A stretch of DNA of 64,000 nt from Flavobacterium davisii (GCF_019565505.1 NZ_CP067378.1:930001-994000), one strand, 5' to 3'. Shown: positions 51,253-62,624, numbered from the stretch's first letter. Notes: generated from the sequence alone by a model not told the origin. Translations and numbers: made by a program.

Positions 51253-52413
51253 CTACTCTTCTAAAAAACCTTTAAATAGAGTTTTATCTTCTTTAAGTAA
51301 TTGATACAACTTAGAAGTATTTAAAGCATTGAATTGCCCTCTTGTTTTCTCAAATATGCTTTTGAAATTTTTATCATCATTTATCAAAATTTGATTAGAC
51401 AGATCAGAAATGAATTTTGTTTTTAATTTCTCAAATGCATAAAAAAACTCAGTTATCGGATTAGGTAATTCATTTGTATTAGTTTTTGTAAGAAATATAT
51501 TTTTTGTGCAATCTTTATATTTTAGAATTGAGTAGTTCTTATGATTATAATTTATAGTCAATCTTGAATCTAAACAAATAGAATCAATTGAATTTGTTTT
51601 TATAGAAGTAATTAATTGCTTTTTTCCATCATTCTCTAATTTATCTAATTTTTCAATATTAATTGACTTCCAAAGAAAAGAGGATATGATAGTTTTATTT
51701 TTCAAAAGCCCCCTCCCATTATAAGAACATGTGTTGTCTTTTGCCATCGTGAAGAATTCAGAGTCATTATTATCGAATTGTTTAGTTTTAAAATATAGCT
51801 TATTAACATCTAATATATTTTTCTTTCCTCTAGTAATAGAAATTAAATTGTCTGTTTTCATATCATTTGATTTTGTACCATCAATTAATTGAAATATTTT
51901 ACAAGACTTAAATATCCATAGAATTTCATTAATGTTAATCTGATTTCCTAATCTGTATATATACCATTGATTGTTTTTTTTAATACAAGACAAATTGGTA
52001 GGCATAGTAAAATCAATATTTTCATATTTAAAGATATAGTTAACATAACACATTTCATTACCATCGTACTCATATGAAAATTTATGAAGTAATGTTATAA
52101 AATTAGAATCATAATTCAATTTTTTTGTAGCATCAAAGTGTTTTTGTTTTTTGGGTTTATATTCAGTTTTATCAAGAAAAAGACTTTTCAAAGAAATACT
52201 ATCTGTGGCAAAAAAGTAAGATTGAACCAATTCTTCAGGACTAGAAATAATTGATTTAGGACTACTTAATGGCTTTTTTAAAATATTATTAGATGAATCA
52301 TAGATAAGAAAATCTACAGGATATTCTTCATCATATTCAATTACTCCTTGAGCAGTAATGAAATTTGAGAATAAAATTAGACAAAGTAATATAGATTTAT
52401 TTTTTAAAAACAT
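51253..52413 (-). CDS. Secreted protein of unknown function downstream of TANFOR gene 2
   Basis: A 386-residue protein with a signal peptide (MFLKNKSILLCLILFSNFITAQ). The mature part is rich in Lys, Asn, Ser and Ile and has scattered Cys residues (ISCIKKN-like, CTKNIF). No family is recognised. Its start overlaps the end of the preceding two-helix membrane gene, and it follows TANFOR gene 2, so it may belong to that toxin cassette as an immunity or accessory factor. This role is inferred from position only. Confidence 0.55.
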   Translation of the reverse strand: MFLKNKSILLCLILFSNFITAQGVIEYDEEYPVDFLIYDSSNNILKKPLSSPKSIISSPEELVQSYFFATDSISLKSLFLDKTEYKPKKQKHFDATKKLNYDSNFITLLHKFSYEYDGNEMCYVNYIFKYENIDFTMPTNLSCIKKNNQWYIYRLGNQININEILWIFKSCKIFQLIDGTKSNDMKTDNLISITRGKKNILDVNKLYFKTKQFDNNDSEFFTMAKDNTCSYNGRGLLKNKTIISSFLWKSINIEKLDKLENDGKKQLITSIKTNSIDSICLDSRLTINYNHKNYSILKYKDCTKNIFLTKTNTNELPNPITEFFYAFEKLKTKFISDLSNQILINDDKNFKSIFEKTRGQFNALNTSKLYQLLKEDKTLFKGFLEE

Positions 52414-52877
52414 ATAATTTGTGAATTATGAAAATTAATACTATTAACAATAAAGAAAAATAAAAATAGAGTGTAAAATAACAGCTCCTAGAGATATATT
52501 TTAAGTATCCTGAATCATCCAAAAAAACATTATCATTAATTTTATTTCTTAAAAGAATAATTTTATTTTGATTAAATAAATTAACACGGTATCTTTTTGA
52601 AAATAAAAAATTTCTTTTTCTCCCCCTTTTTGGATGTTAAATAAAGGCAAAATTTAAATGTCTCTGGTGTAGTTTTCCCTTCATCAATATTATATCTAAC
52701 TGAATCGACGTTTAAGGTGTCTACTACTAAATATTTAGATGGAACAGAAATTGCTTTAATATCATCAAATGGATGCATAAAAGAATTACTAGCTATCTTA
52801 ACTAAAATAATTATTACTGAAATAATAACATTTAAAATGATCAAGATTTTTAAAGTTTTATTAAGTTTCATTACCAA
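52397..52877 (-). CDS. Small two-helix membrane protein (frame break), candidate cassette partner
   Basis: The start overlaps the stop of TANFOR gene 2. An N-terminal helix (TLKILIILNVIISVIIILVKI) is followed by an extracytoplasmic segment of about 60 residues. The first frame stops at 52581. In another frame the segment INDNVFLDDSGYLKYISRS leads to a second helix (FYFSLLLIVLIFIIHKL) and a stop at 52397 inside the next gene's start. One or two indels at A runs near 52595-52625 would join them; which ones is not clear. A membrane protein immediately after a toxin-like gene is a plausible immunity protein. Confidence 0.5.
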
Positions 52878-55800
52878 GGTTTAAAATTATATTCATATTT
52901 ATCAAATGTGTGTGACCATGATAGTGCTCCCAATGAAATGTCTGCTACTGGAACACAACTTAAAACAATTCCATTATCTATTAAAGGACAAGAAATTTGA
53001 GAATTCTTAAAATCAACTTTTAATAATTCTACCTTAGCAGTAGATTTTCCAGAAATTTCTACTTCAAAATTTGGGATTTTAAAAACTGCTTTTGGATTTA
53101 AACCAATTGCAGTGTCTAATTCTATAGTAGAAGGATCTAAGTACTTCCATATTATTTTAGTATCATTAGAAGATTCAACCCATGTTACTGCTTCCCGTGT
53201 AACACCTAACTTTCCTCCAGCATTTGCCTCTATAAACCAATAGATCCCTAATGCCAATTCTATATCTTTACCCCATAACTTTGTTTTTAATTCAGGAGTT
53301 GCAAGTCCGAGTACTGGTTTTTCTATTTTACCTTTAACCCCAATATTTAATGTTACTTCATTTTTTATTTCCGTATAATATAATCGATTTTTTTCACTTT
53401 CTTTGTTTTTTCTCTCATTCAAATAGTCCACTGAAAATAAAAAACTTAATGGGTCATTTGAATTATTGTAACTTGTCAAGCTAGTATATATTGGTACATT
53501 TATATATCTTTTTAATTTATCTATATAGTCTTTAACTTTGTCAATTTTATCAAAATTAAACGCAAATTTATCACTCGTAGTTGCACCATTAACCCATCTA
53601 ACTTTTACTTCACTCCCATACAATACAGGATAGCCTGCTTTACATTTTACTGTTACATTCTTATCATTAAAAATTTTCTGTGTAAAATCATTTTTTCCAA
53701 ATCCATCACGCCAAAGTTGGTAATTTAACCACCATTCTATACTCTCATAAGGTATTTCCTCTGAATTTAAATTTGGTGAAATTTCACTGATAAATCTTGC
53801 TCTTCTATTCGTTACACCTATATTTTTTACAAAATATAAAGTTTGACCATTAACTGCATAGCGATCAGAATTTTCTAAATCAATTACTTTTATTTTATCT
53901 AATTTAAAAGTTTTAGGTATAAGAATTATATCATTAAGAACAAATGGATCAGTATCTGTTTGAGCAGTCGATTTCATTTTATATTTTAATGTATTATCTA
54001 AACTGAAATCAACACTAATTTGATCTTTTGATTGAATTTTTTTCTTATATTCTCCAAATGCCCCCTCATATTTATCTTTTGCATTCCCATTTTGACTTTT
54101 ATAACTAATTTCATAATTAATATCAACTTCTTTAGGAAAATCAATTAATTTAAACTTTTCATCTGTTATGGATGATCTATTGTATGGTATTTTAATCACT
54201 TCTCCATTGGAGTATTTCTTATTATTATACAATATTGAATACTTCTTATCCTCATTATTCTTTGAATTATCTGTTTTTGGGCTTTCATTGGTATTAACTC
54301 CTGTAGATGAATTCTCTACCACTGGATTATTACCATTTGAATCACTATTCGAATTATTTATATTTTCTGAATTATTATCAGATTGCTCATTTCCAGTTGA
54401 GTTTTCTTGTTGCTGACCAACTGTGATTTGACTATTAGTTCCAGATGAATTATTGGTGTCAGAATTTATAATTTCAGTCGAAGTTGATTCAGATCCAAAC
54501 ACCTCTACAATCAAAGGATCCTCCACCACCACATTCGGAGCCTCTGGATTATACGTGGTTTCCACCACACCTTTTATCAATTGGTAATTGGTATTAACCG
54601 TAATGTTATTAAACGCAACCGCAATTTTAGTATCGGCAAGATAAGGTACTATAATATAGCCTTTGCCAGTGTATGGATTATTACCAGTCAATTCCAATAT
54701 TTTTACAGGAAAATCTCCAGCTGTAAACGTTTCTGAAACGATAAGGTTGGTTATAGGGGTTTGGTTGGCTATAGCAATAGTAGGATTCAATCCGCAGGTA
54801 AAACTCGTGGTAGCAGTACCCGCTGCAGGCATGCTAAACTGGTTAATCCCCGAATAGGTAAACGTGGCGGTATTGCCCAAAACGACTGGCTCGCAACTGC
54901 CTCCCACACGAAATTCATAGCTCACACCAGCTTCTAAATCTGAAAGAGTGGTCTGGGTGTTCATAGTGTACACCTCAAACCATTCGGCTCCCGCTACGTT
55001 CGACTTGCGGTATTGCACATGGTATTTAGTGTGACTTTTATCGCCTAACCAACTCACGCGAACACTACGAGCACTTACGGCTTCACTTAATATAAAGGTA
55101 GGAGCAGGACAATGACTGGCATACGTAAAATGGTAAATCTCACTATATCCCTCGTTTTTAAACACATTATTAAGCGACAATCCCGAGGTTGACATAGCAC
55201 GCACACGCCATGCATAGCGTTTGCCCGGCAATAAGTTGGGTTTACTCACATCATACAACAAGGCTGTACTACGCAGTTCCTCTTCATACAATAAGGGACT
55301 GGTTAAAAAACCTATTTGTGGATCTATGGTGGGATCCAATATTTCTTTCAGTTCAAACTGATACGAGACATTGGTAGCATTTATTTGTCGAGGGGTCCAA
55401 GTAAATAAAATATTCGGAAAATCGCTTACCGCAATACTTTCATTTCTAGAGGGCGTATTGAGTAACGGAGGATCATTGAGCATCAAATACAATTGCGCAC
55501 AACTTTTTTGCGAAATTTTCTGATTAGTTAAAAAATCATATAACTCAAAACAAACAGTATACAAGCCCTCGGGCAACGCATTAGCATATTGCGAAGGACT
55601 CATGCCTTCTAGGTTTTCCAATCGGAATAAGGGTGCCAACTCTAGGTTAGTCAACGTTAGCAATTCACCACCATTTATATATATCGGGTTCATGCCTACC
55701 ACCACCTCCGAACTCTGCGCCTGAATCCCATTGCCTTGCACATACATTTTAAGTCGCACCTGACGATTGTTGATCCCAATATCAGTGGTATTAACCAATA

Positions 55801-55957
55801 AGCGCATTCTAACATCCATACTGTTAGCATAGTCTGACAATCGACTGCTATAAGGCACATGAAACACCGGTGTCATCTGTACCGGATACACCTGCGACAT
55901 ACCCAACAATGAGGTGAAAAGTAGGAGTGATGCGAGTAAAACAAGTCGTTTTAGCAT
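52871..55957 (-). CDS. TANFOR/fibronectin-III-type secreted protein 2, polymorphic-toxin-like
   Basis: 1,028 residues, intact. It has a signal peptide (LLASLLLFTSLLGMSQ) and then the TANFOR-type N-module of about 480 residues (VYPVQMTPVFHVPYSSRLSD ... TWTPRQINATN ... fibronectin III around CPAPTFILSEAVSARSVRVS). This module is almost identical to that of the gene at 62566. An Asn/Ser-rich linker (about residues 490-580) follows, and then a unique C-terminal half ending HTFDKYEYNFKPW, for which no family is recognised. A conserved delivery module with a swapped C-terminal tip is the polymorphic-toxin layout. Toxic activity is inferred, not shown. Confidence 0.75.
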   Translation of the reverse strand: MLKRLVLLASLLLFTSLLGMSQVYPVQMTPVFHVPYSSRLSDYANSMDVRMRLLVNTTDIGINNRQVRLKMYVQGNGIQAQSSEVVVGMNPIYINGGELLTLTNLELAPLFRLENLEGMSPSQYANALPEGLYTVCFELYDFLTNQKISQKSCAQLYLMLNDPPLLNTPSRNESIAVSDFPNILFTWTPRQINATNVSYQFELKEILDPTIDPQIGFLTSPLLYEEELRSTALLYDVSKPNLLPGKRYAWRVRAMSTSGLSLNNVFKNEGYSEIYHFTYASHCPAPTFILSEAVSARSVRVSWLGDKSHTKYHVQYRKSNVAGAEWFEVYTMNTQTTLSDLEAGVSYEFRVGGSCEPVVLGNTATFTYSGINQFSMPAAGTATTSFTCGLNPTIAIANQTPITNLIVSETFTAGDFPVKILELTGNNPYTGKGYIIVPYLADTKIAVAFNNITVNTNYQLIKGVVETTYNPEAPNVVVEDPLIVEVFGSESTSTEIINSDTNNSSGTNSQITVGQQQENSTGNEQSDNNSENINNSNSDSNGNNPVVENSSTGVNTNESPKTDNSKNNEDKKYSILYNNKKYSNGEVIKIPYNRSSITDEKFKLIDFPKEVDINYEISYKSQNGNAKDKYEGAFGEYKKKIQSKDQISVDFSLDNTLKYKMKSTAQTDTDPFVLNDIILIPKTFKLDKIKVIDLENSDRYAVNGQTLYFVKNIGVTNRRARFISEISPNLNSEEIPYESIEWWLNYQLWRDGFGKNDFTQKIFNDKNVTVKCKAGYPVLYGSEVKVRWVNGATTSDKFAFNFDKIDKVKDYIDKLKRYINVPIYTSLTSYNNSNDPLSFLFSVDYLNERKNKESEKNRLYYTEIKNEVTLNIGVKGKIEKPVLGLATPELKTKLWGKDIELALGIYWFIEANAGGKLGVTREAVTWVESSNDTKIIWKYLDPSTIELDTAIGLNPKAVFKIPNFEVEISGKSTAKVELLKVDFKNSQISCPLIDNGIVLSCVPVADISLGALSWSHTFDKYEYNFKPW

Positions 55958-55990
55958 AAATGACTAATCAGCTTTCAAAGATACAGTTTT

Positions 55991-56113
55991 GGGCGTTCCC
56001 TTGTTGCATACCTGTTTGTTGTTAAAGACAACGATTTCTAAGCAACAAGGGCGGGCTATTCGCTGTATCTGCTGCTTTTCAAGACAGCAGGATGCCGCTA
56101 CTATCCCTAACGC
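55991..56113. repeat. Structured intergenic repeat with nested inverted arms
   Basis: The outer ends GGGCGTT and AACGC are inverted. Inside, CCCTTGTTGC (55998-56007) pairs with GCAACAAGGG (56042-56051). A stretch GGGCTATTCGCTGTATCTGC then leads to CTATCCCTAACGC. From memory, GGGCTATTCGCTG...CTATCCCTAACGC elements recur across Flavobacterium genomes. It lies between the two toxin cassettes and is more GC-rich than its surroundings. Confidence 0.55.
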
Positions 56114-56207
56114 TCAACGCAAGAAGACACTTTTTAACTTACAAACAGCTTAGCTTTCTTTTTCTAAGCATCAATATTGCTTCCGTTCTATCCTTCACTA
56201 CCATTCC

Positions 56208-56402
56208 TTATAAGGAACACTTTTTTCTAAAAGTGTTGCGGAAGTAGCAGGGCAATGTTCCATGGTCTTTAATTTGGATCCATCCGTCTTTATTAGGCAC
56301 TCTAACTGTGGCAGGACTTATATCTACTGCCTTTGTTCCATCGTTTAATGCAACACCTTTTGGTGTTTCAATAACTGGAACTGTTGTTATAACAAGGAAA
56401 TT
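56208..56402 (-). pseudogene. Orphan linker-like gene fragment between toxin cassettes
   Basis: A 66-codon frame (VITTVPVIETPKGVALNDGT ... VRVPNKDGWIQI) whose start overlaps the stop of the immunity-like gene. It resembles the linker style of the TANFOR proteins rather than a complete protein, and then degenerates (RNTFRKKCSL). It is probably a remnant of an older C-terminal cassette. Confidence 0.5.
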
Positions 56403-57000
56403 TACCAACCAAAAAAATCATTATCTATTTCAATCTCACTAATAACTTTTTTAACATCCATTTTTAAAACTTCCTCTTTTGTCGCTCTTTGATTTGTTTT
56501 AGTAATTAATGAACATATATATATATTTTGTCCTTTATAATCCTCCCACGTATAATAATAATTATTTTCATCATATTGAGGATTAGATTTAATTTTGTTT
56601 AATGCACATTCTATTAAATCCAATAAAGATTTTTTTGTAAAACTTTCAACAAATGCTTTTTGCTCTATAAAAAAACTCAAAAACTCTTCTGTAGTTATAA
56701 AAATTTCTGGAACATCTTCAAATAAATAATTTCTTATTCTTGTCTCTTTTTGCTTTATCCAAAATTCAACCATATTTGTATATAAACTATCTATTTCATT
56801 AATCTCTCCGCTGATTACTTTCGTGATATCTTCTATATATGAAATATTAGACTTATAAAATTTAATCAATTCATTTAGATCATTTAAAGTGTTTATAGAA
56901 ATTTCTATTTCTTTATAATATTTTTTAAAAAAATGTACGGAATTATTTTATTTCTGTTATCTAAAATAAAACCTAAATTATAATTTATATTCGGATTCAT
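56402..57000 (-). CDS. Candidate immunity protein for the adjacent EndoU-like toxin (frame break)
   Basis: An ATG at 57000, 6 bp after the toxin stop, starts MNPNINYNLGFILDNRNKII. One added T in the run near 56931-56938 joins it to KKYYKEIEISINTLNDLNEL and the 155-residue downstream frame, for about 200 residues. It has no signal peptide, is rich in acidic and aromatic residues, and ends DNDFFGW. The position, direct coupling and cytoplasmic character are those expected of an immunity protein. No family is recognised. Confidence 0.65.
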
Positions 57001-57006
57001 ATTTTT

Positions 57007-60000
57007 TTAATTAATTTTTGGAAAACTAGAGTTAATACGTATTTTATAATCATTTAAATCTCCATTCAGATACATTTTTATCTCAAAAGTATTTTCAAAA
57101 TTCAATCTAGAATATGTGTTATCACTATTTATATTGGTAGTTGAATCAATTTTACTTCTAACATATGCTGTTTCTTCGGCAATTCTATCTAAATCCCATA
57201 TTCTTGGGAACATAGAACTTCTACCACCAATTAATTTTCCAGTATTATCAATATTTTTACCATCAACACCACTTTTCGGGAAAAAATTTCCTGAGTTTTC
57301 AGGTATTTCAACTTCGATTTTAGCTGTATATGGCATATTATCATTACTATAATCTCTAATATCCGAAATTCTATATTTACCTTTTGTAGCTGGGTTTGTT
57401 GCTGTACCAATTGATACAATAATTGGAGAATTACTATTTGATGGATTTGGCAATCCAGCATTCCCATATAATGGTGGATTTAAAATAACTTCATCAATTT
57501 CTTTATGATATCCTTTCACTAATATTTTATAACCATAAGTTTTATTCTCAATACTTAATTCACCGGGAACATGTTTCATAGTAACATATCTAGATGGAAT
57601 TAAAGATTCAAGAAACTTAATATCTTTTCTAGACTCCAATCTATATTTAACACTATTCCAAACATCAACTAACTCCCCATTATTAGCATTTAATTTTTCA
57701 AGAGTTGTAGCTGGAGCATTTCCAAAATCAGATTCAAATTTAGTTTTAGTTGTTAAATTAAAGGCATTGTATTTACTCAACACTTTAGAATATGGAGTTA
57801 TTTTTGCTATAAAAGTATTAGTCAAATTCGAGTTTAATATTTTTAAAAAATATTCTCCTAAGTTATTTTTCACTAGTACTAAGTCGTCTAGTTTTGCTAA
57901 ATTATTTTCTATATGTGCAATCCCATTTATTTTAGCTACTTCAACTGCTTGTGCAGTACTTGGTAGCCATTTAACATTACCATTTAATGCTAAGACCCCA
58001 TTTACCACAGTAAACGAACCAATATTAGAAACATTACTACCATTTTTTACAACAACTCCTAAAGTTTCATTAAGAGTCAAAGTCAAAGTAGATTCTGTAG
58101 GTTTAATTGAAGCTGCACAATTTATTCTAAACTCTAAAAGAAGTTGCAAAGTTTTTTTATATTCTGGAGCTGTTGTACATTTTTTAAAATTGATTAAAAA
58201 ATCATCAAATTTATCTATGAATTTTACTTGATCTACAGTTGATAATTCTCTAAACTTTATATGAGCATTATCTAATACTAATTTTAGATTTTTAATTTTT
58301 ACTACATTATTTACCTTCGTAACAGTAAAATCAAAAACATTCCTAAATCCCCTATAAGCGTCATATAAATAAAGTAAATTATACAATCCATAAATTGATT
58401 TCCAAGTTTCTGAATATTCTTGTCCAAAATTTTCTATAACAGTGTCTTCAAAAACATTCATTCCTATATTTACTGCATGAAAAGTAGTGTTTACAGTTAT
58501 AGCAAATGCACTTGTTCCTATTATAGATGGTGCTCTTCCGATTGCAAAAACACTTAGTACATTAGCAAGTAATTTTTTACGTGCTGTAACATCACCAACT
58601 TCTTGGAAAAGCTCTGCAAAAATGGCTGGGACTGTTATTAGATCATTTTGTTTCAAACCGAAAGCTGGGATGTCCTCTTGAGCTCTAAACACAATCCAAT
58701 CAAATGGTTCACAAGTAAATTCGTATTTAGTAGGTTCATAATTTAACAGTTCAGATAATTCTAGTTCTATTTTAAAATTTGATGATGAAGACGAGACATC
58801 GAAATTTGTTTTTAAACTTGTAAAATATCTATCTTTAAATAACCAAAAAACATTATCCCTAACTGGTTCAGTTCCTTGAAAAACTTCTGGTTTAACAATA
58901 GAAACATTTAAAAAATTATCAAACTCAGTTTTTGCATAATTAATATCTGGTACTTCTCCACTTTTATTAAATAATAGACTTATTGCCGAGACGAAATTTG
59001 CTTTCGATTCAATATCAATTTCACTCCAAATGTATTTTAGTAAATTATAATTATTTTTCTTTAATGATTGTAAGTATAATTTTTGGGAACTAGCATTTGA
59101 ATTTAATACGATTGAATTAATTAAATCATTAAAAGCTGTTAAATTATTGCCATCCCAAAAATATACAGAATGGTTATGCATCTCATCAATAAGCTTTCTA
59201 AGCAAGTATTCATTATTTTCTAATAATAAATTTGTGAATTGAGGATAGGAATTTAATTCTACACCTCTAATAAGTTTTAAAACAGCTATTTCTCTTATTT
59301 CATTTATGTTTTGAGAAACAATTTTTTCTATTATATTTTTAATTTGATCAAAACTTAATTTTTTTATAACACAAAGATTACTTTCATTAATTTTAGTAAC
59401 TAATTGAATTAAATCATTATTATTGTATAAACTAATTATTTCTTTCTTTTTATCATTTAATTGAGCTATATCTATATTTTTACAGCTTTCTTCATCAAGA
59501 ACAGTTGATAAATTATTACTATCAGATTCACATTTAACTCTTCCAATAAAATTAATTTTTCCAGTTTCAGTAACCTCATCAACATTAAATCCTTTTTTAT
59601 CTTTTAGATAAGACCATTTTGCAGTGTATTCTTCATGGTTTCCACATACACCTCGATTCCAGAATAAAGTAATGATTGAATCATCTTTTAGATTATCTAC
59701 TAAATTGAATCCTGGTAAAACTTCGTTTCCATTTTTGTAGGTATATCTTCCATTCTCAATTATTGCGTTATATGTTTTAGTATTATATTTTACACCATAA
59801 ACGGCTCCGTTGGGTTGTTGAATACCATTTGTTACATAGGTCGAAGAACCTGAAAATGAAAATGGTTTCCAATCAGGTGTTAAGTGGTAACCAGAAAACT
59901 CCCCCTGACTATCCCCCTGAAACCCATAATATTTCAGCGCAGGATTATTAATCTGTGCCCAATCAAGATGTCCTAACTCCGTACCAGAGCCATAATCCAT

Positions 60001-62566
60001 TAAGAAAGGGGTTTTCCCCTTGTCAGCGGCATTAGCAAAAGGATGCTGTAAAGCAAAAACCCCATGCGCCAACTCGTGAGAGGCTGTTTTGAGCCCCCCA
60101 ACCCCCGAAGGGGGAGTAAAAATGTAACCAAATTGTCCGCCTAACTCCATAAAACCGTCTATCCCTTTATCACTTGGCAGGTTAGAATAAATCAGGTAAT
60201 ACGTTTTAGGATCATAATCAGGCAACGCTTTTATTTTGGCGTTTATGCTTTTTTCCTCATCGGTATAATAATCAAAAACGCCACTTTCGCTAGTGGTTAT
60301 TTTGTTATCGCCACCACCATCATAAGTCAAGACTGATGCCGTTTTAATGTTAAGCGTTACACCTGCCTTGGTGTACACGTCCTGCATTTGCGAAATTGCT
60401 GTACTCGGAATACTATTACTCGAATTTAAGGGGATAAGGGTAACATTAATTGGTTTTTCGCTAATATGTACCAATCTAAAAGCCCCTGCAACCTTATATT
60501 TCCCCCTTGTTTAATAACCGCCTGAACTTCTTCTTCGGCATAGGTTTTAGTCCCTTTTAATGTAAGTAGGTAACCATCAGCTGTTTTTTCTTTATCTATC
60601 AGTACCCCATGCTGTGTTTTAAAAATAATACTATCCTGTACTATTTTATGATCTGAAATGGCAATTTTAGCTTTTAGCACATCACGCTGACCGTTTACAA
60701 CAGCCTTGTAGGACAGATAGTCACTACCCACTTTAGCATATTTCTCTTTAATATAACTAGGGGCGGTAGTAGGAGCGGTATCCCAAGCATATTTTGTGCT
60801 ACTGATAGGTTCAAAACGCACACTAACCCCTTGAGCAGTAAACTGAGATGCTTGTCCATTTGAAGCGACTCCATCAGTATTTTGCGCAGTAGTAGCACCC
60901 CCGGAGCTGGCACAAATGGTCCTGTTGCGTTACCTTGACTATCTACATTATATATTTGTCCGTTTCCGCCTGTAATCACCGTATTACTCCCGCCAGGTAT
61001 GGTTATTTGTTCTCCATTGGCTCCGCCTACAATAATATCGCCATTGGGGTTGGTGGTAATCGTGGTAATTACAAACGGCACGGTTTGAGTCACAATTTGT
61101 CCATTATTCCCACCACTTAAATCCTCTACATCACTAATATTAGGCGCTTCAGGATTATACGTGGTTTCTACCACTCCTTTTATCAATTGGTAATTGGTAT
61201 TAACCGTAATGTTATTAAATGCAACCGCAATTTTAGTATCGGCAAGATAAGGAACTATAATATAGCCTTTGCCATTGTATGGATTATTACCAGTCAATTC
61301 CAATATTTTTACAGGAAAATCTCCAGCAGTAAACGTTTCTGAAACGATAAGGTTGGTTATAGGGGTTTGATTGGCTATAGCAATAGTAGGATTCAATCCG
61401 CAGGTAAAACTCGTAGTAGCAGTACCTGTAGCAGGCATGCTAAACTGATTAATCCCCGAGTAGGTAAACGTGGCGGTATTGCCCAAAACGGCTGGCTCGC
61501 AACTGCCTCCCACACGAAATTCATAGTTCACACCGGCTTCTAAGTCCGAAAGTGTGGTCTGGGTGTTCATGGTGTACACCTCAAACCATTCGGCTCCCGC
61601 TACGTTCGACTTGCGGTATTGCACATGGTATTTAGTGTGACTTTTATCGCCTAACCAACTCACGCGAACACTACGGGCACTTACAGCCTCGCTTAATATA
61701 AAAGTAGGAGCAGGACAATGACTGGCATACGTAAAATGGTAAATCTCACTATATCCCTCGTTTTTAAACACATTATTAAGCGACAATCCCGAGGTTGACA
61801 TAGCACGCACCCGCCATGCATAGCGTTTGCCCGGCAATAAGTTGGGTTTACTCACATCATACAACAAGGCTGTACTACGCAGTTCTTCTTCATACAATAA
61901 GGGACTGGTTAAAAAACCTATTTGTGGGTCTATGGTAGGATCCAATATTTCTTTCAGTTCAAACTGATACGAGACATTGGTAGCATTTATTTGTCGAGGG
62001 GTCCAAGTAAATAAAATATTCGGAAAATCGCTTACCGCAATACTTTCATTTCTAGAAGGCGTATTGAGTAACGGAGGATCGTTGAGCATCAAATACAGTT
62101 GAGCACAACTTTTTTGCGAAATTTTCTGATTAGTTAAAAAATCATATAACTCAAAACAAACAGTATACAAGCCCTCGGGCAACGCATTAGCATATTGCGA
62201 AGGACTCATGCCTTCTAGGTTTTCCAATCGGAATAAGGGTGCCAACTCTAGGTTAGTCAACGTTAGCAATTCACCACCATTTATATATATCGGGTTCATG
62301 CCTACCACCACCTCCGAACTCTGCGCCTGAATCCCGTTGCCTTGCACATACATTTTAAGTCGCACCTGACGATTGTTGATCCCAATATCAGTGGTATTAA
62401 CCAATAAGCGCATTCTAACATCCATACTGTTAGCATAGTCTGACAATCGACTGCTATAAGGCACATGAAACACCGGTGTCATCTGTACCGGATACACCTG
62501 CGACATACCCAACAATGAGGTGAAAAGTAGGAGTGATGCGATAATTTTTTGAACTATTTTCCCCAT
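57007..62566 (-). CDS. TANFOR-type secreted polymorphic toxin 1 with metallopeptidase and EndoU-like C-terminus (two frame breaks)
   Basis: About 1,850 residues. It has a signal peptide (SLLLFTSLLGMSQ), the TANFOR/fibronectin III module (to about 61140), a Gly-rich linker (ITTNPNGDIIVGGANGEQ), then a zincin site SHELAHGVFALQH with LMDYGSGTELGHLDW downstream. A long helical region follows. The last 170 residues contain ILVKGYHKEI, MPYTAKIEVEIP and SSMFPRIWDLDRIAEE, which resemble the bacterial EndoU RNase fold with its FFPxxW motif. Breaks: 60898-60904 (CCNGG/G run; restores PAPGGATTAQNTDG) and 60502-60506 (C run; restores KQGGKYKVAGAFRLVHISEK). A coupled immunity-like gene follows. Confidence 0.75.
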
Positions 62567-62624
62567 ATTTTTATATTTACTTAACCAAGTGTTTTATACT
62601 GTATATTGTATTCTAAATTTCAAG

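Noticed and set aside
52871..62566. Rhs/YD-repeat toxin
   Set aside because: No YD repeats or RHS core motifs are visible. The shared N-module is of TANFOR/fibronectin type.
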